Source: Termitomyces sp. T153
Taxonomy: Eukaryota > Basidiomycota > Agaricomycetes > Agaricales > Lyophyllaceae
Direction: 5' to 3'
DNA length: 64,000 nt
NCBI GenBank assembly: GCA_018296165.2
Contig: JACKQL020000134.1
Coordinates: forward strand, 50,341-114,340
How positions within the stretch are numbered: position 1 is the stretch's first letter; the number at the start of each line of letters is the position of its first letter. Under the pieces are notes generated by a model that was given only the letters and a program-made list of their open reading frames with translations, was not told where the DNA came from and made no database searches. Shown here piece by piece: positions 45,749-57,200 of this stretch. The position numbers were made by a program, and so were the translations under genes.

Positions 45749-46680
45749 GAGTCATAATTTGGGAACAGGAGGACAAGTTTTGAAGTAACAGCTTGTTTGA
45801 GGGCACCAAAAAGGCAGCTTTCTGCAAGGACTCCCACTACTATGCTGTGTCCTTGACAGGGAAGGTGAAGAGAGGATGTGCATGATGGGAGAAATCCTGT
45901 ATGAACCTCTAGTAGAAGTTATCAAACCCTAGAAAGGCCTGTACTTCCTTGGCTCAGGTCACTCCACTGCACCTGCCACTTTAATGGGGTCCATCTTGGC
46001 CAATCCATGTGAGATGATCAGGCCTAGGTACTCAACCTCAGTCTGCTCAAACTCACACTTCTCAGGCTTCAGATAGAGTTGATGTTGGCAGAGGTATTCC
46101 AAGACAATGCATGTGCCTGGCAATGCTCCTCCAAGGTTTTGGTGTAGATGAGGATATCATTGAGATATATGCAAACAACACCTTCTGTAATCAGATCATG
46201 GAAGATGTCATTCATCATAGTCTGGAAGGTGGCCAGGCTGTTGATGAGACCAAAGAACATCACCAGAGGTTCAAAAAATCTGCAATTGGTTTGCAATGCT
46301 GCCTTCCACTCATCTCCTTCTTTAATGTGCACATTGTTGTAGCCCCAACAGACATCCAACTTGGTGAAGTAACATGCACCTCAAAGATTGTTGACAAAGT
46401 CAGAGATGAGGGGTAAGGGATAGACATCCTTCACCATAATTGTATTCAAGACTTGATGGTCCTGAACCAGATGAAGAGATCTATCCTTCCTCTTAATGAA
46501 AAAGACTGAGGAGGTCATTGGAGACTTAGAGGGTCATATCCATCCAGAGCTAAGATTCTCCTATAGAAACCCATTCAGCTCATCCTGCTCATGGGGCACT
46601 GGCAGATAGATTTTGTAGCTGGAGAGTTCTGTATCAGATATCAGCTCAATTGCATGATCCCACAAATGAGGGTTGCAAGT
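45749..46680 (-). pseudogene. Reverse transcriptase remnant of the older sushi-type gypsy
   Basis: Minus-strand translation reads HLWDHAIELISDTELSSYKI, PHEQDELNGFL, PSKSPMTSSVFFIKRKDRSL, VQDHQVLNTIMVKDVYPLPL, CYFTKLDVCWGYNNVHIKEG, FFEPLVMFFGLINSLATFQT, MMNDIFHDLITEGVVCIYLN and DILIYTKTLEEHC. The dyad is LND instead of LDD. It continues across the inserted element into RNase H at 33897. Its 5' side is cut by a copia LTR fragment at about 46680. Confidence 0.88.
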
Positions 46681-46784
46681 CAAGCTAGGTCCCAGAAAGC
46701 CTATTAGATGCAAGGGAGGTGCTAGGTCTCTAGTGCAAGGTCAGTTGATGACAATAGCAAAGAGGGAAGGGAGCAGAACTCTAT
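46681..46784 (-). repeat. Copia LTR fragment, left part (split by the next element)
   Basis: The bases around AGCTAGGTCCCAGAAAGCC, ATTAGATGCA and GGTGCTAGG match, inverted, the 3' part of the copia LTR (about 33075-33170). The rest of this LTR copy continues at 53407, on the other side of the inserted element. The shared TCTAT at 46780-46784 and 53407-53411 is the duplication. Confidence 0.72.
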
Positions 46785-47928
46785 TGTCAGGTTCCGCTGA
46801 CCACGGGGGCTCAGCTACACTGGGCGAGTCCTTACTAGGTGGACATGATTCCCTGCACTGACAACTGGGCACTCAGAGGTATTCCAAATACTGGGGACTT
46901 GTGAGGATAGCCAGGGGAAATTGATCTGAGCAAGTCCGGGGAGGTCCAGAGGAGTAGAGGACGAGTTGCAGGGAAGGGGGACGGGCTTGGCGGGGTTCAG
47001 GCATAAGTCTGTGTGTGAGTATTGTGGGTGTGGAGGAGGTGGAGGCTACGTGGATGACAGGAGCAGAGCCGGAGTTCTGATGGGGGATCAACAGGGGTTG
47101 ATGGGGTCTGGAGCTGAGTGTATAGCAGGGTCCGGGGTTGGTAATGAGTGTTGGAGGTTTGTAATTGTAACTGCAGAGTTTGTGAGGATGTTATGGTTGA
47201 GAGGACTTGAACACAATAGACAGAATCAAATGAGACAAGATGGAGTCAAACAAAATGAGACAAAAACAAGACAAGGACAAGAATAGATTCAGGTGGAGAC
47301 ACAGAATGATAACAAAAAGATAATGGAATAGAGACGAGATAAGACTGGGAGACTGAGAATAAGAAAAACGAGACACGGGACACAAAACATGAGAAGAAAC
47401 AATCAGGAACACATCAGGAAAGGCCAGTACATAGGTAAGTAATCTCAAGACTAGAGTATGAGGAGCTACTCTATGTCTTATATACTGACTACTGAAGAGC
47501 TTCGGGGATGTCAGCTGTGGTGGCGGGGCTTGGCGGAGCTCAGTGTAGGCAACGGGTGTCGGTTATGACTAGAGGGCGGGCCATATTGATATGTTGATGG
47601 GATCAATTGTGACGCAGTCCGTTCCAAGGTTGTCATGATACCCCAGGGTAAGTCGGGGGAGCCAGGGTGTCGAGTTGATGACGTGTAATGGGGTCAGGCA
47701 CAGCGGAGGAGTGGTCCCAGGGGCTCAGGAAGTCTAGGGGGAAGCGCTGGCAGCTGCAGGGAAGATGTCGGAGTTGGCCAGGAGGCCATTGGAGTTAGCT
47801 GAGAATGCGTCGGAGTTAGCCAGAGTAGGTGCAGAGTGCTGGGGAAGTTTGACAAAGTGTCGGGGGAGGTTCCAGGGGGACGGGGGTTTGTCAGGTGATG
47901 TACAGGGTCTAGGGAACAGGTTGTGACA
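46785..47928 (-). repeat. 3' LTR of the non-autonomous element
   Basis: The LTR is 1144 bases and full length for the family. The predicted transcript start AGTCTTGAGATTA is at 47452-47440 (minus strand), with a TATATAAG box upstream of it. Confidence 0.92.
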
Positions 47929-47980
47929 TCACCCCCCCTTCAGCATCAAGACCCTCAAGACGTGGGGAGCGGGTCGGGGA

Positions 47981-49736
47981 TTGGCAGGGGCATGGGAGTC
48001 AAAGCCCAGTAATATTGATCAATTTGCAGCAAGTGACAGCAGTGTGGGAGGCGAAGTCAAAGCGTGGCTGCCACTTTGTCAGGGAGTTCTTCCTAATCAA
48101 TTAAAAAGCCTTGAATGTACTCTGGGGCTTCTCAAATCCTTTGTCATGTCCTCTCCCAGTTACTCAGCCGCTTCCCCTGCTCCATTGATCTCAGACGCGG
48201 ACATGGTGATTGTGTACAACAACAAGGGGGAGGAGTTTGAGCGTCAGCGCTGAGCTGGTGTGATATACTGGAGTCGTGAGCAGCATCAACTTGTTTCTTC
48301 GGGGTGGCTGATGGAGTTTTGTAGAGTTGTCCGCAGTGGTGGTGGGTTCTCTGGAGGGTCCTAGGCAGGCCAAATTTTGTCCCGCAGTGCCCCAATTGGC
48401 GGTGGGGGATGCAGAAGGGGTCCCACTGTTGCAGCAAATCCCTTAGGCAGAGGTGATAGCAGAGGAGTTTGCAAGGGCATTGGTGCAGGCTCAGGGCCCC
48501 CCGACGCTGGAATGGTGCCAAAACAAGGCCCCAGTGAGTCTTTGAGTTCTCCTTTGTCACATGTGCTGATCCGTTGTTCCTAATGTGTTTTCTGTGCATG
48601 GCAGGGCGAGGCCTGTGTCTTTGATGTGCCCTCCATGGGCTTGCAGCATGACACTTCCATTTGCCTTCCATGTCACGCAAGCCACAAGAAGTGCTCAATC
48701 TTGTTGGAGTGGCAAGCGGCGTGCATTGCCGCAGAGCAGGGGTGGGATGAGGACTGGGTGCAGAGTCAGCTGGGCAAGGTGTGGAAGACCCAAATGTTGG
48801 GGGAGGTGAGTGCAGGGCGGTCTGCGGGGCAGGTGGAGCCTCTGTGGGGTGGGTGGAGGGAGGGGGCATCCTCAGTGGCAGACCATGGGAAGCAAAGAGC
48901 TTCCCTGCCATCGGGGGCAGGGCCCAGCAAGAGGCCATGGGAGTACAAGCCAATGGCAAGTCTTCTGGGGTTTCATGTTCACTCTCCTACCCTGGACACG
49001 GCCTTGGGATGGGCATCAAGTTCTCTGGAGCCCCCACCTTTGGTCATGGAGGTCTTCCTTCGCAAGCGGGTGGAGGTGCTAATGGCAGCGCTGTTGGCAT
49101 GGGAGGGGGAGCTTCAACAGGTGAGGGAGGATCAAGACGTGGCGTGGGCAGAGAAGGAGGCATTGGAGTGGGCATGGTGCGGGTGGCACCGGAGCAAGTG
49201 CCAGAGGTACAGGGCTTGCAGGAGCGTCCAACGCAGCAGGGGGTGTGGCCCACGGAGGAGGCGGAGGAGTGGGAAATGGCACTGGAGGGTGGTCTGCTAT
49301 GGGCGGAGTTGGAGGTAGCAAGGCAGAGGGAGGATTGGCTGGCCAATGAGGCCACTTCAGGGTGTGCGGGGATCCTTTGTAAGTGTCATTCCCACTTCTC
49401 TGCCTGTTACTAAATGGATTGTGTTTGGGGCCAGGTTGGGTGTGGGAGCACCAGGTTCTCTTGGACAGTGCCTCTGCGGCATTTGCGTCAATCCAAGACA
49501 GATTGGTGCAGATGCCCATGGGTCAGCCTCCAGAGTTGCAGCAGGGGATGGCGAGGGTGGGGAGGTTGCTAGTGGGGCATCGACGGCGTAATGCAGTGGC
49601 CCCAGAGTCATGGTGGGAAGTGGCGGCGGATGCAGGGGAGGCTTTGCCGGGGCTGGCGGAGGTCTTAGCAGTGGTGCGGGCCCAGATGGAGATTGATTTG
49701 GGGGTAGGGATGGTGGGGGTTCCGGGGGAGGAGTGA
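47981..49736 (+). CDS. Antisense spliced gene in the non-autonomous LTR element (CLPCHASHKKC protein)
   Basis: The function is not recognised. A likely start is ATG 48146 (MSSPSYSAASPAPLISDADM). A clear exon begins at about 48605 after a GTGAGT..GCAG intron: GEACVFDVPSMGLQHDTS, then ICLPCHASHKKCSILLEWQ, a C-x2-C-x6-C half-cluster like the second half of the six-cysteine motif in the antisense gene at 35029-38078. It is followed by LEWQAACIAAEQGWDEDWVQ and a long polar, partly coiled region (FLRKRVEVLMAALLAWEGEL). A GTAAGT..GGCCAG intron at about 49380-49435 leads to a last exon ending GMVGVPGEE and TGA at 49736. Exon borders in the 5' part are uncertain, and an in-frame stop at 48251 needs an intron. 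The gene lies antisense to the element, next to its 3' LTR, exactly as in the TGATG gypsy. Confidence 0.55.
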
Positions 49737-52556
49737 GGGGGCAGCCAGGCCCTGCTTCTTGTCATCTTTGAGTTTGCTGCCCCGTTCTGCCTTGTATCGT
49801 ATATTTTCTGTACTTTTCAATGCTTCCTCATCGTTCCTGGGTGTGTGAAGTGAGACTTTAATTTGTGTGAGGGTGAGGTAAGCGAAACACGCAGGGGTGC
49901 TGGTGGGAGTTGAATCCCTAGTGGATCCAGAGGTGGGGGTTAGGCCCACTAGTGCCATCTGTGTCGGCTAGCCCCAGGATTGTCAGGGCAGGGCAGAGCG
50001 CCGTAGGAAGAGTTCCAAGGCTTGGCAGGGGTGTTGGTAGTCTTCCTGCAGAGTTCTGTGGCATTTGTTGGCAGCGTTGCTGGGTTTGATCCTTGGGGTC
50101 TCGGACCCAGGGTGTAGGGGTTTTCTTCAGTCTGCAGCGGAGATGTGTGTTGTGCTGGTTCAAGGGGGTGGACCTCCGGGTCTTCGAGGTGTGTTCGGGG
50201 TGGTTGGGGCTTTGGTCTTTTGTTGGTGTGGCTGGTGGGAGGGGCGGGGTCTTCCAGCGGTCCGGCCTTTGTGCCAATGCAGGTGGCGGAGTGGCAGGGG
50301 TCCTTTTTGACAATGGTGGGGGTGGTTGGGTGAGGTTTGTCCTCGGGGTGCAGTTGGTCAGAGGAGGGAGTCCCTAGCGGCTTAGCGGCAGAGCCCCCAG
50401 GGTAGGGTGGTCCCTGTAAGTTGCAGGGGGCTGTTTTCTGTGCCATCTGTGCTGTGGGATTGGTCAGCATAGAGGTGGTGGTACTCCCTTAGGGTTGTGA
50501 TTCCTTGGTTGAGGATGCCTGGAGGTTTTCATTTAGTGGGGTTGTGTGGGGTGAGCTCCAGAGTATTGTATTTAGTAAAGGGCACTTAGGATTGGGCTTC
50601 GCTGTGCTCCGGGGTGTTGGTCCGGGTCAAAGTCATGCTCCGGAGTATTGTGTCTGTGGGTGGGCATGTTTGGGTGGTGCTTTGGTGTGCTCTGGAGTGT
50701 CAATGACCAAGGGGGAGTTGTCATGTAGGAGTGGCGGTGGCTCCTGGAGCTAAGCTTGGATGGGGGGAGATGGTTGTTCACGATTGTTGGAGGGCAGCGG
50801 GGAAGTCAGTCATAGGGAAGCATTGGTGTGGAACTCCCCGGGAGTCACAGCGGGGTTGAGGCAATTCCTCATTTGTGCTCCAGAGCAGCCCAGAGGTTGT
50901 TGCGAATGTGGGTGGGTGGCAGTGGAGAGAGGCACTGCTCACTTCTTGGGGAAGGCATCAGCAATTTTTAGGGTACTCTGGAGAGATTACTTTGCATGGG
51001 GTTTGTTTCTGGTTACTCCATTGATGCGGTCCCTGCTCGATAGACATCTTCCAGCATAGGGGCTGGGTTGTATGGAGTGTGGGGCTGGCATTGTAGGTCC
51101 CCTTAGTTGGATATCAGAGTTGGAGTGGAGGCCCCAGAGTCATGTTGCTAGAATCTGGAGTGGGTCAGAGGGGTGGATTGGAGCAGCTTCAAGTTGGTGC
51201 AGGGTTATTTGGGTCGTTGGTCCTGGCAGGGAAGTCCTCCATGGATGTCAGAGTATATGCTCTTTGTGTCATCAGGATGTTTGAGTGGGTTGATCGACAG
51301 TCTCTGGGATGATGGTGGGGCTTCTCCCTCCCTTATGTGAACAGATCAGCGGTTTTAGAGTACTTCAAGAACTACTTTGTATAGGGTCATTTTTCCTATA
51401 GTTAGTTCGGGGTAACTCCTATGCTGGGGGTTACTTTGTGGGAGGTGGCAGAGTCTGGTAGCGGAGTTTACATCTGGGGGTGGTGTGTGGGGGGGGTCAG
51501 CATCAAGGGTCTTTAACATCAGAGGTTCCAGATTGTACAGGAGAAGGTGTTGAGGTAGTAGGCAGGTGCTGAAGTAGTGGGTGGGGGTCCAGAGTTGTTC
51601 TTCATTGAGAGTCGGGGTGCCGTGGTTCTCCTCATTAACTTTGGGCTGTGCTTCAAGCAGCGGGGCGGAGGTGCATAGCCATTCCTTTCTTGACTGCCTA
51701 GAAGCTTGGGGATTTCTTGGTCTTGTTCCGGGGTTGTTGGGGTCAGGTTGGAGGCATCGGGGCCCCTTCATTTGTTGGTGGAGGTGACAGCCAAGTCGAC
51801 CAGGGGGTCCTAACTGATCCTGGAAGTGGGTTCTGTAATTGGGGGGTAGCATCGGTCTCGGAATCTTGCGTCATTGTGGATGGGGGTGCTGGGTTGGGTT
51901 TGATTTCAGTCAGCGGCGGGGCTAGCTTTGGAGGGTGGACTTTCTTGGGGATGGGTGTGAAAGTCAGATGATCTGGTGGTGGGGTTCTGCTATTGGGGTT
52001 GTGGGCAGACTTGATATTGTTGGGAACCTGCTGGGTCTGTTTCTGATGGCGTACAGGGCTGCTGTGGGTTGGAGGGTCCAAAGGCAGGGTTCAGGGGAAT
52101 GCGTTCTCAGAGGTCTCTTTGTTGTCTTGGGTGAGGTTGGTGATTGGTCTTTCATGTGGTGAGCAATTTTCCACGGTGGGGCTTTTGCTATTGTTGTTGG
52201 AGGGGTGAGGGTGCGGTGTTGGAGAAGTTGTCAAGCACTGGGTCGAATTGTTGCAGGGGTTTTGGGTGAAGCTTTGGTGATGTCAGGGTCAGCCTCTGTG
52301 GGGGGGCAGAGCTGGTGGAGATGGTGGGGGAGTGTGGGAGCTGTAAGAGGGTGTCCATGGATAGAGCTGTTGTATAGATGTAACTGGGGTGGAAGGGGCA
52401 TTTTGTATCAGATCCGCGACTCAATGTGCCTTGGCAAATTGGGTGGGGCAATATGAATCATAGTGGTTTCCAGGCATGGGCCAGTCATAGACATTGGAGG
52501 TGTTTGTCAGATGTGTGTGTGGGATTAGTGCGGACATCACGAGCAGAGTAAGGAAG
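49737..52556. other. G-rich non-coding interior of the non-autonomous element
   Basis: The plus strand is strikingly rich in G and T and poor in A and C. Proline-rich open frames on the minus strand are by-products of this bias, and I could not match them to gag or pol. A word like GCTCC(A/G)GAGTATTG recurs in variants at about 50555, 50606, 50637 and 50689, with further CTGGAGT/CCAGAGT words to 51190. Confidence 0.6.
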
Positions 52557-52569
52557 AGTCTTGAGATTA
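52557..52569 (-). promoter_or_regulatory. Putative self-priming primer-binding position
   Basis: Directly inside the 5' LTR the minus strand reads TAATCTCAAGACT. It is the perfect complement of the predicted first 13 transcript bases, AGTCTTGAGATTA (53236-53224), downstream of the LTR's TATA box. No tRNA-type TGG start is present at this place. The arrangement matches the self-priming of Tf1, known from fission yeast. Confidence 0.65.
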
Positions 52570-53406
52570 TGTCAGGTTCGGCTGACCATGGGGGCTCAGC
52601 TACACTGGGCGAGTCCTTACTAGGCAGACGTGATTCCCTGCACTGACAACTGGGCACTCAGAGGTATTCCAAACACTGGGGACTTGTGAGGATAGCCAGG
52701 GGAAATTGATCTGAGCAAGTCCGGGGAGGTCCGGAGGAGTAGAGGACGAGTTGCAGGGAAGGGGAACAGGCTTGGCGGGGTTCAGGCATAAGTCTGTGTG
52801 TGAGTATTGTGGGTGTGGAGGAGGTGGAGGCTATGCAGATGACAGGAGCAGAGCCGGAGTTCTGATGGGGGATCAACAGGGGTTGATGGGGTCCGGAGCT
52901 GAGTGTATAGCAGGATCTGGGGTTGGTAACGAGTGTTGGAGGTTTGTAATTGTAACTGCGGAGTTTGTGAGGACATTATAGTTGAGAGGACTTGAACACA
53001 ATAGACAGAATCAACGGGATGAGACAGAGTCGAATGAAATGAGACGAAGACAGAATGAGAATGAGAATAGATTCAGGCGGAGACACAGAATGATAACAAA
53101 AAGATAATGGAATAGAGACAAGATAAGACTGGGAAACTGAGAATAAGGAAAACGAGACACGGAACACAAAACATGAGAAGAAACAATCAGGAATACATCA
53201 GGAAAGGCCAGTACATAGGTAAGTAATCTCAAGACTAGAGTACGAGGAGCTACTCTATGTCTTATATACTGACTACTGAAGAGCTTCAGGGACGTCAGCT
53301 GTGGTGGAGTGCTGGGGAAGTTCTACAAAGTGTCGGGGGGGGGGGGTTCTGGGGGAATGGGGGTTTGTCAGGCGGTGTATAGGGCTTCAGGGAACAGGTT
53401 GTGACA
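52570..53406 (-). repeat. 5' LTR of the non-autonomous element, with internal deletion
   Basis: The LTR is 837 bases, about 307 shorter than its partner. The gap corresponds to about 47523-47836 of the other LTR, removing the U3 segment with the GGCYAACTC repeats. Elsewhere the two LTRs are nearly identical, so the deletion followed insertion. Confidence 0.88.
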
Positions 53407-53777
53407 TCTATGGGTAAATTTTACTAGAGCAGAAAAAACCAAGATTGCTGGACAAGGGTTGTTAGCAGAACAATGCTAAAGCAAGTGCTAGGGATAGCAA
53501 AGAGGGTATTAGCAACAAGGGACAATAACAAAACAAAACTAGCTGTAGATGCCAGCGCTAAACAAGGACTTGGCAAAGTAGTATTTAAAGGTGGTACTGG
53601 CTGAGCAAAATGACAAAGACACTAATTCAATAGAGAGAGAGCTAGAGTGAAGGAAGAAGCTTTAGGGTTGCTAGACTTAGATCTAAAGTCTGGGGTTAAT
53701 AACAAGGTGTGATTCTTCCATGGTTGTATAAAAACATGACAGGATTTATAGTAAGTAAAGGTAATGGAACTAATGGT
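53407..53777 (-). repeat. Copia LTR fragment, right part
   Basis: The reverse complement matches the copia LTR at about 32705-33075 (TACTTACTATAAAT, ATCTAAGTCTAG, TTTGCCAAGTCC). It is the continuation of the fragment ending at 46784. Its far side is cut by the decayed gypsy LTR that begins at about 53778. Confidence 0.78.
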
Positions 53778-54275
53778 AAGCTTCAAATTTCATTTTGCTC
53801 TTTCACTCACTATTAACAATGACTTAGCAACAGTCTTGCTGAACTCAACTTCAACTTAGTGTGGTACTAACTGCAGGTGTCCTTAGCATTATTTTGACTT
53901 AACAATGCTAGTGACTATGACTAGTGATTACTTTGTGTTTATCCTCCTTCTAGTCTCTTGATCATCACTCCCCCTTTCTCTTCCCAACTCCCCTTTTACT
54001 GCCTAGTTCCCCTTTTTTTAGTGATTCTTTAGCCTTTCTTCTTTTTTCCTTCCTTTGTCTAGTGACTCTCCATTACCATCTAGCAACTTAGGCTAGCAAT
54101 AGCAACTCTTTCTACTTCTCATCCACTTCACACCCCCTTTGCTCTCATTCTCTAAGATAGTTACTGACTTGCCCTCATCATTAACCTCCTACTGCCAGTT
54201 ACCCTATCTAGTGACTAGTGTTAGGTCCTCTTTTTATGTTTCCTGCATGGCACTAGGTAGCATAGGAGGCCATCA
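53778..54275 (+). repeat. 5' LTR remnant of the second TGATG gypsy copy
   Basis: From TAAGCTTCAAATTTC the sequence matches the second half of the TGATG-family LTR, ending GGAGGCCATCA at 54275 and followed by TTTTGGAGCCCACCATGAGG as in the first copy. The upstream half is missing. CpG is almost absent. Confidence 0.85.
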
Positions 54276-57200
54276 TTTTGGAGCCCACCATGAGGGGATT
54301 CTAGTTAACCATTCTGCCAGCAATCAGAGCTCAAGCAAAATGTTGCTTGGAAATCTTTAGCAAACTTCTGCAGTCCTCTTTGTCAACCCCTCACAACTCT
54401 CCACCAGCAACTCAATCTTGACCCCTTGCCAATGAACTCAAAACTGCTAGGAACCTTTGAGATGTTAGCAAAATCCTTGCCAACTTCTCAAGTGCCTTTA
54501 TCAAAAGTATCCTCAATGCACCCCTCTCATTTTTAATGTCTACTGAGTCCATCTTCTTCCCAGAAGCTCACTCCATCCCTTTGTTGCCAACTAACCCTCT
54601 TCCTTCTCTACTACCAACAATTGCTACTATGAATAATGACTCTGCTATTTGGCATGCCAGAATGCTGCCATGCAATGATACCACTGCACCAAAATGGGAT
54701 GAGAGTTGCCCTAGGGAACTCCCCCGTACTTCAAGGAACTGGAATACCTTTTTGCTGACTGTGGCATTGTTGATGACACTCAAAAGAAGGAATATGCAGC
54801 TTGATATGTCTTTTACAACATGGCAGAAACCTGGCTTGGCTTACCTGAATTTGGCAACAATGTTACTATCAGCAACAATGCACCTCAGCCTTACATTTAC
54901 TAGGAATGGAAGGTGGCAGTGCTCAGGTTGTACCCTAGTTTTGATGCTAGCACTTGATACAACCTTGGCAACCTCAAATGACTTGTCAACTAGACCTTCA
55001 ACAGTGGCTTAGTGACATTGGGCAGATTCTCTGACTACTATCAAGACTTCCAATGCATTGCCAGATGGCTTCTTGCTAATGGCAAGCTCTACCACAATGA
55101 GGAATGTTGTCTTTTCCAGCAAAGTATTCCTATATTGCTATAGTCTAAAATCATTTGACAGCTTGAAATCACTCTTTCTAACCACCATCCTGAGGACTCT
55201 TATGATGTTGATCAAGTCTTTGAAGGTGCTAACTGGGTTTAAAGAGCATGGACACCTCAATGACCAAGACCAGCAATGGCACTACTGGTATAACTTCATC
55301 ACCAATTTGCTAATGCCTCAGTTTTGCTATTGCCTATGCTCAAGTTAGAAACCCTCAAGTTAGCAACAACCACAGTGATTGTCAGCACCTTGGAATGTCT
55401 AGAAGCCCTCTTGACCAACAACAATGCTCAGCCTCACCAACAGTTCACTAGCAGCACTTGCCACTTCTGTAGCAAAACAGGTCATACTATGGTCTGAAGC
55501 ACTTGTATTAAAATGAAACACATGATTCAACAGGGTAAGATCCATTGCAATGCTGAAGGCAAGATTATATTACTATCAGACACTATGATTCCCAACTATT
55601 TTGGCAAGCAGCTTTATATGGAATGTATTGAGGAATAGCATAGACTTAACCCAGGACAAATTGTTACCAGTAAACTCTCTTCTAATGCTAACCCCAACCC
55701 AGAGCAAGTGGCTATGCAGCAGTTGCTAATTCACAAGATAATGCAACAGGATGTCACTATGGGCTGAGCATTAAGCAAGGAAGAACACATCAAGGCATTG
55801 GAATGTGAACTGTTTGCACTTAGGTGACCTAGCAAAAAGTTTGATGGCACACAAGTTTCCCATGCAGCATATCAACCAGCAAACAATACCCCAAAGGCAA
55901 TACCCTTGACTAGCAACACTCTGGCAACTTCATCCCCTTCTGATTCTGTACCAGCTCCTGCCACTAAGCCTACAGATAAAGGCAAAGTATCTGACTGACT
56001 TGTTGCTAATGAACAACCACCCATCACTAAGGAACCTGTTGCTCAGCCCCCAGTACACCTGTTTTCTGGCATCCCCAGTCACTATGCTCCACCCACTAAT
56101 AGGAATTTTGCTGCTCCTAACAGATCTAATAAAGGTGCATATTGGACTATGCCACCTATTTACAACATTGAGCAATCCAAAGCAGTTTTCAAAAGGGTTT
56201 GAAGCACCAAGGTCATAGTCCTTGGTTAGCAAACTTTGCTCAGTGTCTCAGAATATCAGGAATCAGTTTAGAACAGCTGTCATGCCCAAGCAACTTGTGG
56301 AAGCTAGCACAGTACAGGGTCCCAGCAACATTTTCAAAGATGTTTTGCTGACTTTCACTATTGAAGAACCACAGTTTTTGCTAGAATCCAACACTACTGC
56401 TAAGGGACTCATATTAGATCAGGCATCAGTTGCATCTATTGACCCCATCAAGGCTTACATTGATTTGCTACCCTAGAGAAGAGCCCATGGTGCTCACAGT
56501 TGCTAAGGATTCACAGTTGCTTTGATCCATTATAATGCTGATTCATAACAAAGAAGAAGTAGAATGCATCACTGACAGTGGCTCTCAGATTATTTCCATG
56601 TCTATAAATTACTAGCAACCTTGGCTTATCATACAACACCAGCATTGTTTTGAATATGCAGAGTGCTAACAGTACTATGGATTGATTACTAGGACTTGCT
56701 TGCAACATATCCTGCACCATTGGCAATATAACAGTTTATTTGCAAATTCATATTTTATGGTCCTCTGCTTATGACATTCTCCTTGGTTGCCCCTTTGATG
56801 TTTTAACCCAAAGTGTGGTCAATACTCTTAGTAATAACAAAACCACTATCACAATTACAGACCCCAATACTGGCATGCAGCAAACTATACCAACTTTTCC
56901 ACATGGTAAATTCAACAACAATAGCAACACAGTGGTCATTATTAGCTATGATCATTTGACTGGTCTAGCAACTTGTATAGCTTCTTGTGATTTGGACAAA
57001 GATATATTGTACTTACCAATTCTACCACACAGACAAACCCTGCCTTAGCATATCTTTATGCTACTGCTAGCAATTTATTTGACTTTTCCCTTCCACCTCA
57101 TTCTTATTTTGTTTCCACTGATACATCTAATCCTTTGATTCTTGAACAGACTTTACCTCTTGATACAAATGATACAGACATTACCCCCACCTACATTAAC

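Larger units (their letters stand above)
46785..53406 (-). mobile_element. Non-autonomous LTR element without gag or pol (TGTCA family), target-site duplication TCTAT
   Basis: The element is 6.6 kb. The 3' LTR is 46785-47928 and the 5' LTR 52570-53406. TCTAT lies at 46780-46784 and 53407-53411. A purine tract GAAGGGGGGGTGA (minus strand, just right of 47928) abuts the 3' LTR, and a self-priming type site lies inside the 5' LTR. The 4.6-kb interior has no recognisable gag, protease, RT or integrase on either strand. It carries a spliced plus-strand gene near the 3' LTR and about 2.8 kb of G-rich sequence. It inserted in a minus-strand copia LTR, whose halves match across the duplication. Confidence 0.88.

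Noticed and set aside
49918..52162. Proline-rich minus-strand open frames that look like structural proteins
   Set aside because: They arise from the G-rich plus strand, overlap frames on the other strand, and show no gag or pol motif.
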